The translations under genes and the position numbers were made by a program. From the NCBI GenBank assembly GCA_013822425.1, contig PNKL01000005.1, forward strand, positions 1 through 64,000: a stretch of DNA of 64,000 bases. Reading direction: 5' to 3'. Within the stretch, counting starts at the first letter, position 1, and every line of letters starts with the position of its first letter. The stretch comes from Gemmatimonas sp. Its GTDB lineage: Bacteria > Gemmatimonadota > Gemmatimonadetes > Gemmatimonadales > Gemmatimonadaceae. The notes below the pieces were generated by a model, which ran no database searches, was not told the origin of the DNA, and was given only the letters and a program-made list of their open reading frames with translations. Positions 35,224-47,664 of the stretch are shown in pieces.

Positions 35224-37254
35224 ATGTCATCATTCACGATCGTCCTCGCGGCGCTCGCCGCCCTGCAGGTCCCCCAGCGCCCCGATTCCGTCCGGTCGGT
35301 GCGCACCGACACGCTCGAGCGCGTGACGGTGCGGGCCGTGCGCGCCGGAGGCGCCGCGCCGCTGAGCGAACGCACGATCTCGCGCGACGAGCTGCAGCGC
35401 GGCTATACCGGCCAGGATGCCCCGCTGCTGCTCATGCGGGTCCCCGGCGTCACCGCATATTCTGAGAGCGGCTCGTTCACCGGGTACAGCTACCTGCGCA
35501 TGCGCGGGCTCGACCAGAATCGCGTCAGTCTCTCGTTCGACGGCATTCCGCTGAACGACCCCGAGGACCAGGCCTTCTACTTCTCCAACGTCCCCGACTT
35601 TGCCAACAGCGTGCAGTCGGTGCAGGTGCAGCGCGGCACCGGCACCAGCGCGTTCGGCACGGCGGCGTACGCGGGATCGGTGAACTTCCAGTCGCTCGAC
35701 CTGGCGTCGGCGCGACGCGGCGGCGAGTTGCAGCTCACGGGCGGCGCGTTCGACACGCGCCGTGCCGCGCTGCAGTGGCGCTCGGGGCTCACGGGCGGTC
35801 GCTGGGCCATGGCGGCGCGCGCCTCCGCGCACGAGACCGATGGCTTCCGACGGCACTCGGGGAACAACGCGTCCTCGGGCTTCTTCTCGGCCGCGTGGTA
35901 CGGCAACCGCGACATGGTGAAGTTCACCGCCTTCGCCGGACTCTCGAAACTGCGCTCGTCGTACTACGCCGCCGCCGAGGCGACGGTGCGCGACGATCCC
36001 CGCGTGAATCCCATGGGGACCGACGAGCGCGACCGGTTTTCGCAGGTCTTCTGGAACCTCCAGCACGTGCGCGCGGTGGGCGAGCATGCCGTCTGGACCA
36101 CCACGGTCTACCGGCAGGGCGCCGGCGGCTGGTTCGACGTGCGGGTGGATCCGGAACTCTGGCGCTTCAACCTGTCGTACAGCTGGTACGGGGCGCTCAG
36201 CACCTACTCCTATCGCCGCGGCGCGCTGGCCGTGGACGCCGGTGTCCACGTCATGAAGTACCATCGCGACCACTTCCTCAAGATCTGGCCCGACCTTGAG
36301 GCGCGCGTGTACGACAACACCGGCTACAAGAACGAACAGACGGCGTTCGCCAAGGTGGCGTACACGCGTGGACGCGCCACCTGGTTCGGCGACGCGCAAG
36401 TGCGGCGTGCCGGCTTCCGCTATGATCCCGACCGCAACGCAGGCGTGTCCAGCCCCGAGCGGGACTGGACGTTCGTGAATCCGCGTGTCGGCGTGACGTG
36501 GCGGCAATCGCCCGCGCTGTCGTTTTACGCCTCGGTAGGGTCGGTGCGCCGCGAGCCGACGCGCGACGACATGTTCGCCGGCGCCGACAACCTGGACTCG
36601 ACCAATGCCGCCTCCATCCTTCCGCTCGACCGCGTGCGTCCGGAGCACGTCGTTGACTACGAGGCGGGGGCAACCTGGAGTCGCGGCGGGCTCCGCGCCT
36701 CGGCCAACCTCTTCGCCATGGAATTCCGCGAGGAGATCGCCGCCGTGGGGGCACTGAGCCTCACCGGCTCGCCGCTGCGCGTCAACGTGGGTGGGTCGCA
36801 CCGGCGGGGAGTCGAAGCGGAGGTGCGCTGGAAGGCGTCGCCGCGGCTCTCGGTGGACGCGACGCTGGCGGTCACCGACGCGAGGATTCGCCACTTCACC
36901 GATGCGGTGACGGGGATCGAGTACCGGAACGTCCGGTCGCGGATGACCCCGCGCGCAGTTGCCACGCAGGCGGTGGCGTGGCGCCTGCCGTGGGGCCTGA
37001 CGCTCGAGGGCGAGGCACGCGAGGTGTCGTCATCGCCGCTCACGAACACGGGCAATGCCGACGCGGTCCTGCCCGGGTACGTGCTGGCGGACGCCGGCCT
37101 CGCTTGGTCGCGAGGGTCTTCCGCCGTGTCGTTGCGCGTCAACAACGTGCTGGACCGGCTGGCTTTCGGCGGCGGGTACGCCAGCGACGGGACCAACTAC
37201 CTGTTTCCGTTCGCCACCCGGCATCTGCTGGTCACCGTGCGGCGCGTCTTCTAG
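35224..37254 (+). CDS. TonB-dependent outer-membrane receptor, probably thiamine uptake
   Basis: A 676-residue outer-membrane protein: short signal peptide ([15 protein letters not shown]), plug domain (about 25-150; [68 protein letters not shown]), then a 22-strand barrel ending in [10 protein letters not shown] with terminal Phe. The ATG at 35224 is chosen because the longer frame from 35113 runs through the riboswitch platform and lacks a signal peptide. Substrate specificity is inferred from the TPP riboswitch: thiamine or a phosphate ester. No TonB-ExbBD or inner-membrane permease is nearby. Confidence 0.88.
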   Translation: MSSFTIVLAALAALQVPQRPDSVRSVRTDTLERVTVRAVRAGGAAPLSERTISRDELQRGYTGQDAPLLLMRVPGVTAYSESGSFTGYSYLRMRGLDQNRVSLSFDGIPLNDPEDQAFYFSNVPDFANSVQSVQVQRGTGTSAFGTAAYAGSVNFQSLDLASARRGGELQLTGGAFDTRRAALQWRSGLTGGRWAMAARASAHETDGFRRHSGNNASSGFFSAAWYGNRDMVKFTAFAGLSKLRSSYYAAAEATVRDDPRVNPMGTDERDRFSQVFWNLQHVRAVGEHAVWTTTVYRQGAGGWFDVRVDPELWRFNLSYSWYGALSTYSYRRGALAVDAGVHVMKYHRDHFLKIWPDLEARVYDNTGYKNEQTAFAKVAYTRGRATWFGDAQVRRAGFRYDPDRNAGVSSPERDWTFVNPRVGVTWRQSPALSFYASVGSVRREPTRDDMFAGADNLDSTNAASILPLDRVRPEHVVDYEAGATWSRGGLRASANLFAMEFREEIAAVGALSLTGSPLRVNVGGSHRRGVEAEVRWKASPRLSVDATLAVTDARIRHFTDAVTGIEYRNVRSRMTPRAVATQAVAWRLPWGLTLEGEAREVSSSPLTNTGNADAVLPGYVLADAGLAWSRGSSAVSLRVNNVLDRLAFGGGYASDGTNYLFPFATRHLLVTVRRVF

Positions 37255-37308
37255 GCGCGGAGCCGGCGGTGTTCCCGACAGGCGCGCGGCGCGTATCTTT
37301 CCCCAGCC

Positions 37309-40386
<3,078 letters not shown>

Positions 40387-40414
40387 CGGCGCGCGGGGCC
40401 CGGCCGTCGCGCCG
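40387..40414. terminator. Bidirectional hairpin between kinase 2 and the FKBP gene
   Basis: CGGCGCG (40387-40393) pairs with CGCGCCG (40408-40414) around a GC-rich loop in the 31-base gap between two convergent genes. No U tract. Confidence 0.4.
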
Positions 40415-40417
40415 TGC

Positions 40418-40915
40418 CTAGCGGACCTGCAGGAGCACGACCTCGAACACGAGGACCGCGTTGCCCGGAATGGCCCCGGAACCGTTCTCTCCGTAGCCGA
40501 GGCCCGGCGGAATGACCAGCTGACGCCGCCCGCCGACTTTCATGCCCTGAACGCCCTCGTCATATCCCTTGATTCGCTCGGGTTTGTTGAGCAGGAACTC
40601 GTCGTACGGCGGCGTTCTGCCGATGGACGTGTCGAACCGCAAGCCGTTCACGAGCCAGCCGCTGTATTCCACGCGCACGGTGTACCCGGCGACCGCCGTC
40701 GCGCCGGTGCCGGTGACGAGATCCTTGTAGTACAGCCCACTCGCTGTTTTCGTCATCGACGCGATGTTGACGTTCAACGAGGCGGCGTACGACGACGTGG
40801 CGGGGTCGGCCGTGTAGACGTTGGGGTCCACGGCCGTAATGCCCTCGTTGGTGCCGTTGCAGCCGGCGAGCAGGATGGCAGCGGTAGCGAGCAGGACGGG
40901 GCGGACAGCGCGCAT
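40418..40915 (-). CDS. FKBP-type peptidyl-prolyl isomerase lipoprotein
   Basis: A 165-residue lipoprotein: MRAVRPVLLATAAILLAGC with lipobox LAGC, a linker with YAASLNVNIASMTKTASGLYYKD, then an FKBP domain. VRVEYSGWLVNGLRFDTS, GYDEGVQGMKVGGRRQLVIP and GYGENGSGAIPGNAVLVFEV are typical. It would assist periplasmic or outer-membrane protein folding. Slightly unusual residues are seen in the substrate pocket compared with canonical FKBP12, but the fold is clear. Confidence 0.88.
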   Translation of the reverse strand: MRAVRPVLLATAAILLAGCNGTNEGITAVDPNVYTADPATSSYAASLNVNIASMTKTASGLYYKDLVTGTGATAVAGYTVRVEYSGWLVNGLRFDTSIGRTPPYDEFLLNKPERIKGYDEGVQGMKVGGRRQLVIPPGLGYGENGSGAIPGNAVLVFEVVLLQVR

Positions 40916-41031
40916 GATGGTTCGATCAGAAGGAGAAGGAGCGGCCCGACGTCGGTGAGCCGTCCGTAAATTGCACCGATGCCGCCCCGAAAGGGCAGGG
41001 GGCGCCGCGCCGCGAGCGGCAGGCGTGGCGC

Positions 41032-41379
41032 TTATGCCGGTGCCATCAGGCGTCGGATGCCGCGCACGAACGCCGCCGCGGAGACGGCAAGGAGCGCCGC
41101 ATACGCCACCGTCAGGATGACCAATGTCATACCCGACATCCGGAACATGGTGCCGAAGAGCTGGGTGAGGCGGAGCACCGGCCCGACGGACGCGTCGTAG
41201 GCGAGCAGCAGTCCCCACGCTCCGCCTCCGGCCAGCATCGCCGTCAACACGGCGGCCGGCTGGCGCGTGCCCCACGCGCCGTAGGCGCCGGCAACGACCG
41301 GCACCATCCACCAGCCGCCGATCCAGGTTCCCGCGGCAATCACGAGCGTCAACCCGGCCAGGTGCATCAGCCATTTCAT
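41032..41379 (-). CDS. Small integral membrane protein, 115 aa
   Basis: Four hydrophobic segments: LMHLAGLTLVIAAGTWIGGW, VVAGAYGAWG and following, MLAGGGAWGLLLAY, and MTLVILTVAYAALLAVSAAA. No motif recognised. It starts 3 bases after the penicillin acylase stop and is probably the last gene of that unit. Function unknown. Confidence 0.6.
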   Translation of the reverse strand: MKWLMHLAGLTLVIAAGTWIGGWWMVPVVAGAYGAWGTRQPAAVLTAMLAGGGAWGLLLAYDASVGPVLRLTQLFGTMFRMSGMTLVILTVAYAALLAVSAAAFVRGIRRLMAPA

Positions 41380-41382
41380 CGG

Positions 41383-43911
41383 TCAGCGCTCCGGGTGAAG
41401 GGTGAGCGTCGCGCGCGGCGATGCAAGGTCGGCGGCGCGGCGCGGGAAGCGCAGTGTGTCCAGCCGGCCGGCCGTCCACGACGGGAGCCTGTCGTCGTAC
41501 CGCTCGCTCACCGGGTTGCCGGACTGTCCGCCGGGATACGTGCCCCACGCGCGCACATCGGGCGACAGTTCCACGACGAACCGCCAGCTGGCGCCGTGCG
41601 AGCCGTTGCCGTCCGACGGACTCAACGTTCCCCGCCCCGACGGCATCGGAATCCTGGTGCGGCCGAGTCCCGGCACGCCCAGCATGTGGTTGATCGTCGC
41701 CGTGCGAATCCCGGACCAGCGCCAGCGCGGGCCGGGCGGCCCATACCGTTGCGCCACGCGTCGGTAGGCCGCGCCAATGCTCGCCACGAGCAGGCTGTCG
41801 CGCGTCTCGCGCGCCTGTGTGGAGCGGTCGTCCCACCACGGGGAATCGCCGTCCTGCATCAACTGCGCGAGCACGGCCGAACTGGGCGTGGGTGCGCGTC
41901 GCACATTCGTCGCGCCGCGCAGTTCGTCCCAGGTGCGCCGGCCGAGCTCCTCCATCATGACGTCGTACAGCACGGCGCGCTCGTTGTCGGGCGTGAAGCG
42001 GCCGTCCCACTCGCGCAGCAGCGCCGCGCCGCGCACCGCCGCGGTGTCCACCGCACCAGTGACCGACGCTCGTGCCACGGCATCGAACATCGGCGGCAGG
42101 AAGAACTCGGTCAGTTCGCTCGTCGGATCCGTCTGGAAGCGGCGCATCGCGTCGGGCGTCACCGCTGAGTCGGTTCGCAGCAGCCGGTTGATGCGCATCG
42201 CGCGGAACGGCGCCGGCCAGTTGGAGCCGAGGTAGCCGGGGTCCACCTGCGGGTCCTTGGGCTGCTGGTTGGCCGAGGCCAGGAAACCCTGTGCCGGATC
42301 CTTCGCGTGCGGATAGCGATCGGGCGGCCAGAACCCGCGCCAGTCGTTTGCGCTCTTCGTGCCGTCGGTGATGCGATCGCCGCGCGCCGCGCCGCCGCGC
42401 ACGGGGTAGTGCCCCGTCGACCGGATGGCGATGTGCCCGAGCGTATCAGCGGTCAGGAAGTTCTGCGCCGGCACCGCGTAGTCCCCCATCACCGTCATCC
42501 ACTCATCTACCGATCGCGCCTGGCTGGCAAGCCGCAGGACTCGGCCTTCGTCGGTCACGTCGAGTGCGGTCCAGCGGCGGGAGAGCCACGTGCCGCCGGC
42601 ACGGATCATCGGTCCACGGTGCGTGTGGTAGATGGTGTCGGTGCGCAGGACACGGCCGCTCCGGCCGCGCACCGCTTCGATGCGCAGCTCCAGCGGCTTC
42701 CACGCGCCGTCCAGTTGATAGCGCGTCGGGTGACGCCGGTCGTCCACCGTCTCCTCGTAATAATCGAGGACATCGGCGCCGGTATTGGTCGCCGTCCACG
42801 CCATTGCGCGATTGAACCCGATGGGAACAATCGGCCCGCCGGGAATCGTCACGCCGTACGTGTCGATCAGGCCCGGCACCTGCAGGTGCACCTCGTACCA
42901 GATGGACGGCAGCGTCAGCTGCAGGTGCGGGTCGCCGCTGAGCAGCGCGCGGCCGGCCGCGGCGCGCGTCGGTGCAACGGCCCAGTTGTTGCTCCCCACC
43001 GCCACCTCACCGTTACCGTCGCCGCGCCGGGTGCTGAGCGTGGCCGACGTCGCGGCGCGCTGAAAGCTCTCGGCGATCGCGAGGCGCGCCGTGTCGTGCG
43101 GCGCCGGCGGCGGGAGCACCCCGCCCGCGATGCGCGGTCCGCGGCGTCCAGCAACCGGCTGGATGGGTTCCTGGATCGGCGCCTCGGCGGGGAAGAGCGC
43201 GTCCGCCGCCCGCTCTCCCACGAGCGCCTCGACGCTCGCCCGGCGCAGCTCCTCGTCATTCCACGCGAGCGTGAGCGACATGCGCGCGAGCAGGTAGTAC
43301 GTGTACTCGGGCTTCCACGCCTGCGGCTTCGCGCCGAGCAGGCGGTACTCGAACGGCACGTCCGCCGCGGTCATCTGCGCGAGGTACGCATTGACGCCGT
43401 CGGAGTAGGCGGTGACCAGGCGGCGGTGTTCCGACGTATCGGGGATCGCGTTCCATTTGCGCAGCGCGCCCCACGCCAGCCCCTGGGCGCGTGCCTCGCG
43501 ATCGGCCTCGAGCGCCGTGGCGCCGACCATTTCGCTCAGGGTGCCCGCCACGGCGCGCGTCTGGAGCTCCATCTGGAAGAGCCGGTCGCGCGCCACGACA
43601 AAGCCGAAGGCGCGCATCAGGTCTTCCTCATGCTGTGCGAAGATGTGCGGCACGCCCCGTTCGTCATACTTCACCGCGACGCTGTCCTTCAGGCCGGCGA
43701 TGCGCAGCGACGCCTCGCGCGGCAGTTCCGCCGTGCGTGCGACCGCCCAGATGCCGTGCGCCGGGTCGAGAAAAGGCCCGACGGCCGGCACGCGTCCCAT
43801 TGACACCGCCCCCAGATAGAGCGCACCGGCCAGCGCGGCGCCCGAGAGGAGCAGCGTCGCGACCTGGCTGGCGCGCGTCAGGACGGCGGAAATGGGCGCG
43901 CGTTCGTTCAC
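41383..43911 (-). CDS. Penicillin acylase family (Ntn) hydrolase
   Basis: An 842-residue protein with an N-terminal membrane helix (about 16-36). The alpha-chain region contains VKYDERGVPHIFAQHEEDLMRAFGFVVARDRLFQMEL. The beta chain should begin at Ser307 in VGSNNWAV, the autocatalytic nucleophile. SGDPHLQLTLPSIWYEVHL and IPGGPIVPIGFNRAMAWTAT follow as in penicillin and acyl-homoserine lactone acylases. The natural substrate is unknown: N-acyl amides, possibly quorum-signal lactones. The start overlaps the AIM24 stop (ATGA). Confidence 0.9.
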   Translation of the reverse strand: MNERAPISAVLTRASQVATLLLSGAALAGALYLGAVSMGRVPAVGPFLDPAHGIWAVARTAELPREASLRIAGLKDSVAVKYDERGVPHIFAQHEEDLMRAFGFVVARDRLFQMELQTRAVAGTLSEMVGATALEADREARAQGLAWGALRKWNAIPDTSEHRRLVTAYSDGVNAYLAQMTAADVPFEYRLLGAKPQAWKPEYTYYLLARMSLTLAWNDEELRRASVEALVGERAADALFPAEAPIQEPIQPVAGRRGPRIAGGVLPPPAPHDTARLAIAESFQRAATSATLSTRRGDGNGEVAVGSNNWAVAPTRAAAGRALLSGDPHLQLTLPSIWYEVHLQVPGLIDTYGVTIPGGPIVPIGFNRAMAWTATNTGADVLDYYEETVDDRRHPTRYQLDGAWKPLELRIEAVRGRSGRVLRTDTIYHTHRGPMIRAGGTWLSRRWTALDVTDEGRVLRLASQARSVDEWMTVMGDYAVPAQNFLTADTLGHIAIRSTGHYPVRGGAARGDRITDGTKSANDWRGFWPPDRYPHAKDPAQGFLASANQQPKDPQVDPGYLGSNWPAPFRAMRINRLLRTDSAVTPDAMRRFQTDPTSELTEFFLPPMFDAVARASVTGAVDTAAVRGAALLREWDGRFTPDNERAVLYDVMMEELGRRTWDELRGATNVRRAPTPSSAVLAQLMQDGDSPWWDDRSTQARETRDSLLVASIGAAYRRVAQRYGPPGPRWRWSGIRTATINHMLGVPGLGRTRIPMPSGRGTLSPSDGNGSHGASWRFVVELSPDVRAWGTYPGGQSGNPVSERYDDRLPSWTAGRLDTLRFPRRAADLASPRATLTLHPER

Positions 43912-44702
43912 CTGCGGTCTCCGCTCAGGATGTCGCCGAGCGGCCCGAGCACGCCGCCTTCGTCACGCCGCTGCCCCATGCCGAAGCGCGATGCGGCGAT
44001 GATCTTGTCGGCCATGCGTGCGAAGGGCAGGGTCTGCAGGATCACCTTGCCCGGCCCGGTGAGGTGCACCAGGAAGACGCCTTCACCGCCGAACAGCGCG
44101 TTCTTGATGCCGGGGACGGTGCGGATGTCGTAGTCCACCGTGCTCTGCATCGCGACGAGGCACCCCGTGTCCACGCGGAGCTGCTCGCCCGGCTTCAGTT
44201 CGCGTTCGATGAGCGCACCGCAGGCGTGCACAAAGGCGAGTCCGTCACCGTTGAGGCGCTGGAGGATGAAGCCCTCGCCGCCGAAGAAGCCCGCGCCGAT
44301 GCGCCGCGTGAACGCGATGTCGAGGCTGACGCCGCGCGCTGCGCAGAGGAACGAGTCCTTCTGCGCGATGATCTCGCCGCCCCACTCGCGCAGGTCGAGC
44401 GCCTTGATCTTGCCCGGCACGGGGGCCGCAAAGGCGACATCGGCGCGGCGCATCCCGGCATTGCCGAACATCGTGATGAAGAACGACTCGCCGGTCAGAA
44501 TGCGCTTGCCGGCGCCCAGCAGCTTGCCGAACAGCCCGCCGCCCTGGTTGTTGGGATCGAGCGTCGTCGCCATCTGGATCCCGTCGTCCATGTACAGCAT
44601 CGCACCCGCCTCGGCGATGACGCCCTCGCCGGGGTCGAGCGAAATGACGACGCCCTGGAGGTCGTCGCCGATCAATCGATAGTCAATCACGTCAGCGGGC
44701 AT
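43908..44702 (-). CDS. AIM24/TIGR00266 family protein
   Basis: A 264-residue protein of the AIM24-like family (trimeric beta-roll). Typical segments are VVISLDPGEGVIAEAGAMLYM, GKRILTGESFFITMFGN, QKDSFLCAARGVSLDI, GGEGFILQRLNGDGLAFVHACG and RVDTGCLVAMQSTVDYDI. Role poorly defined in bacteria. It is coupled to the acylase gene. The leader upstream is the G/C-rich repeat at 44721-44832. Confidence 0.85.
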   Translation of the reverse strand: MPADVIDYRLIGDDLQGVVISLDPGEGVIAEAGAMLYMDDGIQMATTLDPNNQGGGLFGKLLGAGKRILTGESFFITMFGNAGMRRADVAFAAPVPGKIKALDLREWGGEIIAQKDSFLCAARGVSLDIAFTRRIGAGFFGGEGFILQRLNGDGLAFVHACGALIERELKPGEQLRVDTGCLVAMQSTVDYDIRTVPGIKNALFGGEGVFLVHLTGPGKVILQTLPFARMADKIIAASRFGMGQRRDEGGVLGPLGDILSGDRR

Positions 44703-44720
44703 TGGGCAGTCCTCGATTCA

Positions 44721-44832
44721 GGTGCAGGGGGCAGGGTGGGGTGCAGGGGCACGGGCACGGTGGGGTGCAGGGGGCGGGGTGCAGGGTGTGGTGCAGGGGC
44801 AGGGGCACGGTGTGGTGCAGGGTGGGGTGCGG
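44721..44832 (-). repeat. Low-complexity GGTGCAG/GGCACGG array
   Basis: About 110 bases of imperfect short units (GGTGCAG, GGCAGGG, GGCACGG, GTGTGGTGCAG) with many runs of three or more G on the plus strand. As read by the leftward genes it is a pyrimidine-rich leader about 18 bases before the AIM24 ATG. G-quadruplex formation is possible on the plus strand. Confidence 0.75.
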
Positions 44833-44868
44833 AGGGACGAGGACGATGGCTTCGTGCGGCTCGTCTCC

Positions 44869-45864
44869 TCAGGGTGCGGCACGCCAGGCCGCTGCGAAAT
44901 CTTGCACGATCTCGCCGGCTGGCAACACGTCATTGATGGTCTCGACGCTGTGCCCGGCCTGCCAGTACTCGCCGCCCCCCGTCCCCTCGCGCTGCTGGTC
45001 GCGCTTGAGGCGCCACAGCCCGATCAGGCCAAAGTAGGTGCGCGCCCAGTGCTTGGTCTTGCGCCCCTTGAACATCCAGCGCCAGAAGCCGTTGATGCTC
45101 GTCCCGAGCCGCTGGATGTACGGCGTGTTGATCACGGCCACCGGCACGCCGGTCAGGCGCTGGGTGCTGACGATGTCGCGCTCCTTCGCCGCCACGATCG
45201 CCTGCTTGTACGACTCGCCGGTCTTGCATTCTGTGGCCGCGATGAAGCGCGTGCCGCACTGCACCGCGGCGTAGCCCAGGGCGAGCACCTGCGTGAACTC
45301 AACGGCGTTGCCCACGCCGCCCGCCGCGACGAGTGGCAGGCCGAGCGGCGCGAGCTCGTCGAGCAGGGCACGCGGGTCCTTGTCTCCCAGGTGGCCGCCG
45401 GCGCGGTTGTTCACGGCGATGAGGCCGTCCACGCCCTCGTCGCGCCCTTTCTCGCCCCAGCGCCGGTTGATGACGTCGTGATACACTACGCCGCCCACGG
45501 CGTGAACCTTGTCCACCACCCAGCGCGGGTTGCCCAGCGACGTGATGAAGAAGCGCACGCCCTCCTCGAGCGCGATGTCCACCCATCGAATCATGCGCTG
45601 CTCGTAGACGCGCGACGACTTCTCGACCAGCGCGTTGCACCCGACGGGCCGCCCGTGCGCGAGCCGGTTGATGAGGCGCAGTCCCTCGCGATACTCGTGG
45701 CCGTGCACGTAGGTGAGCGAAATCGGCTGCACCACGCCGATGCCACCGGCCGCCGACACCGCCGCTACCAGTTCGGGATTGCTGCACGGGAACATCGGCC
45801 CGCAGATCAGGGGTACGGTGGCGCCCGTCTGCTGCAGGAACATCTGCTGCACCGTGCGGTTCAT
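44869..45864 (-). CDS. Nitronate monooxygenase family protein
   Basis: A 331-residue FMN-dependent TIM-barrel enzyme (2-nitropropane dioxygenase-like). LICGPMFPCSNPELVAAVSAAGG at the N terminus, GLIAVNNRAGGHLG (active-site His region), LPLVAAGGVGNAVEF and ALGYAAVQCGTRFIAATEC bind flavin phosphate. It may detoxify nitronates. Related FMN proteins include enoyl reductase FabK, which lacks some of these features, so the narrow activity is uncertain. Its start overlaps the stop of the DUF4442 gene. Confidence 0.85.
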   Translation of the reverse strand: MNRTVQQMFLQQTGATVPLICGPMFPCSNPELVAAVSAAGGIGVVQPISLTYVHGHEYREGLRLINRLAHGRPVGCNALVEKSSRVYEQRMIRWVDIALEEGVRFFITSLGNPRWVVDKVHAVGGVVYHDVINRRWGEKGRDEGVDGLIAVNNRAGGHLGDKDPRALLDELAPLGLPLVAAGGVGNAVEFTQVLALGYAAVQCGTRFIAATECKTGESYKQAIVAAKERDIVSTQRLTGVPVAVINTPYIQRLGTSINGFWRWMFKGRKTKHWARTYFGLIGLWRLKRDQQREGTGGGEYWQAGHSVETINDVLPAGEIVQDFAAAWRAAP

Positions 45865-46340
45865 GCCGGCACCGGCCCGAGTTTCCAGGTCACCGTGGCG
45901 CGGGCGACCAGGTCACCTGCCGCGTCCTGCACCTCTGACTGGAAATCGTACTCGCCTTCCGGTAGGTCCGGCGACACCACACAGCGGCTTTCGGCCACCA
46001 GCGTACCGCGGGCCTTCTTGAAGTACTCGATGCTGATCTTCGTGACGATGCCCCGCATTCCTGCCGGGAGCGCGCCGAGCATGGCGAGCCCGCTGGCGAG
46101 TTCCGCCACGTTCATGAGCGCGATGGCGTGCACCGACCCCAGGTGCTGCCGCAGCGCGCGGCGCTCCCGGATGCGCACGCGCGCATGCCCCGGCTCGAGC
46201 AGGAGCACGCGCGGCGAGACCGACCCCGAGTACGGCACCTGCCAGCCGAGCAGCTTGCTGAAGAGCCACCCGCCGCCGGGCAGTACCGAAAGGCGACGCC
46301 ACTGGGTGAGGATGGCAGTGCCGGGGGAGTCATTGCGCAT
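45861..46340 (-). CDS. DUF4442 hotdog-fold protein
   Basis: A 159-residue protein of the DUF4442/PaaI-like hotdog superfamily. Segments HARVRIRERRALRQHLGSVHAIALMNVAELASGLAML and IVTKISIEYFKKARGTLVAES match acyl-CoA thioesterase-like proteins of this group. No catalytic residues can be assigned with certainty. The ATG at 46340 is chosen over a long upstream extension with no family match. Repeat copy A3 lies 47 bases upstream. Coupled to the nitronate monooxygenase by ATGA overlap. Confidence 0.75.
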   Translation of the reverse strand: MRNDSPGTAILTQWRRLSVLPGGGWLFSKLLGWQVPYSGSVSPRVLLLEPGHARVRIRERRALRQHLGSVHAIALMNVAELASGLAMLGALPAGMRGIVTKISIEYFKKARGTLVAESRCVVSPDLPEGEYDFQSEVQDAAGDLVARATVTWKLGPVPA

Positions 46341-46387
46341 CGGGAGAACATACGCAAACCGCTGGGTGGGATGAAGGTGGGTGAGGC

Positions 46388-46452
46388 GATTGGTGATGTG
46401 GACCCAGGATTGCGATTGAGGATTGCGACAGATGATTGCGATGGGCGATTGT
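46388..46452 (-). repeat. 65-base repeat arm, copy A3
   Basis: Plus strand: GATTGGTGATGTGGACC (17), CAGGATTGCGATT, GAGGATTGCGACA, GATGATTGCGATG (3x13), GGCGATTGT (9). Total 65 bases. As read from the leftward DUF4442 gene it is the pyrimidine-rich arm, 47 bases before the ATG, farther than other copies. The rest of 46341-46685 holds no gene I can support. Confidence 0.85.
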
Positions 46453-46697
46453 TGCGCAACGACGGCCTCGACCACCGACGCCGGCAGCGACACACGTTCC
46501 ACGCGACGTGTCTCAGCGTTCAGCGGGAATGCTCGCGGCTCGCATCGCGGACGCGAACGATTCGACGTTTTGGAGTGTAGTAGAGGCTTTCGCCACCCGT
46601 TGACCCGATTAGCAGCTATCTCGGCGCCCGCTTCCAGCGCGCGGAGCGCGAGGCGTGGAGTCATAGGTGCACCCGTGGCAAATGTGGGGAGAGCTTC

Positions 46698-47636
46698 ATG
46701 CGGTTCCTCTGCCTTGAAACGCCGCGCGACGTACCATCGGCTGGAGCGGTCGTGTGCGCGGCTGGGCTCACGATTGCCGCAGCCGGGGCGATCATGCACC
46801 CCTTCGGTTCTCCCGCTCGCGGGTCCTACACTTGGCAACGGGGCACCGATCGTGGACAGCACGTGGCACTCACGTTTGTCGTGCCCGTCAGGGCAACGAC
46901 AGCGCGCACGGTTCCCCGCGGCAGCCAACCCGCCCCGTCCGCGACTCGTCGTGTCGGCCTGTCGGACCAGCCGGCTCCTCCCGACCGACCGTTGTCGCAT
47001 CAAGACACAGCTCCTACCGGCGTCATCGCTCTTCACGCAGACAGTGTCGCAGCGGTTGCGCCCCCGATGCGACGAGACGCGGCATCGTCGCGGCATACCC
47101 TGGCTCCAGTGAACTCGCGAGCAGGCATTTCGCGACGCACCGGAGTGACCATCGTGGAGCGGGACTCGATACTGGCGTACCTGAGTGAGAATGTGCCGGC
47201 GCTCGCGCGCACTCGGCGGCCGTTGCCAGAGGAGGAAGACGAACGTCTTCGAGAGCGAGCCCGGCTTCTCGCAGTCGCTCGCAGCGAGCACCGTCCGGTG
47301 GCCACTGCCACGGGCGCCGGTGGTCTCTCGATTCCGCTTCCCTTCTTCGGCGCGGGGCCATCGCGGAAGGACCGGGTCCGTGACAGCATCGTGCACGCCG
47401 ACAACGTGCGGCGGATTGGTCGACTCGTTGAAAGGGCGAGGCGCGATTCACTTCGCCGCGCCGAGGCAGTACGAAAGGAGAGCCAGAATGGGCCGGCGGA
47501 TCGCCCGAAGGTTCCGAACGCGACGCAGCAAGCACCACCGATACAGCCCCCTCGCAGCCCGATGCCGCTCCTCGCACCCGCCCTCTACATTGATCAGTCG
47601 CCAATCGCGTTCCTCAATCGCAATCCTGAGTCGTAA
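46698..47636 (+). CDS. Exported hypothetical protein whose C terminus is encoded by a repeat
   Basis: A 312-residue open frame with a strong Shine-Dalgarno (GGGGAGAG at 46686-46693) just before the ATG and a hydrophobic segment at about 15-32 (AGAVVCAAGLTIAAAGAIM) that could be a signal or anchor. The middle is low-complexity and Arg/Pro/Ala-rich. From about 150 it becomes a charged helical stretch (VERDSILAYLSEN, EEEDERLRERARLLAVARSE, LVERARRDSLRRAEAVRKES). The last 14 residues (QSPIAFLNRNPES and one before) and the stop are read from repeat copy A4. No family recognised. Confidence 0.5.
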   Translation: MRFLCLETPRDVPSAGAVVCAAGLTIAAAGAIMHPFGSPARGSYTWQRGTDRGQHVALTFVVPVRATTARTVPRGSQPAPSATRRVGLSDQPAPPDRPLSHQDTAPTGVIALHADSVAAVAPPMRRDAASSRHTLAPVNSRAGISRRTGVTIVERDSILAYLSENVPALARTRRPLPEEEDERLRERARLLAVARSEHRPVATATGAGGLSIPLPFFGAGPSRKDRVRDSIVHADNVRRIGRLVERARRDSLRRAEAVRKESQNGPADRPKVPNATQQAPPIQPPRSPMPLLAPALYIDQSPIAFLNRNPES

Positions 47637-47658
47637 TCCTGAGTCCATATCCTCAATC
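47594..47658 (+). repeat. 65-base repeat arm, copy A4, leader of ptrB
   Basis: Pyrimidine-rich arm: TCAGTCGCC, AATCGCGTTCCTC, AATCGCAATCCTG, AGTCGTAATCCTG, AGTCCATATCCTCAATC. It ends 6 bases before the ptrB ATG. It overlaps the 3' end of the upstream coding frame, whose TAA lies inside it. Confidence 0.87.
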
Positions 47659-47664
47659 ATCGCG

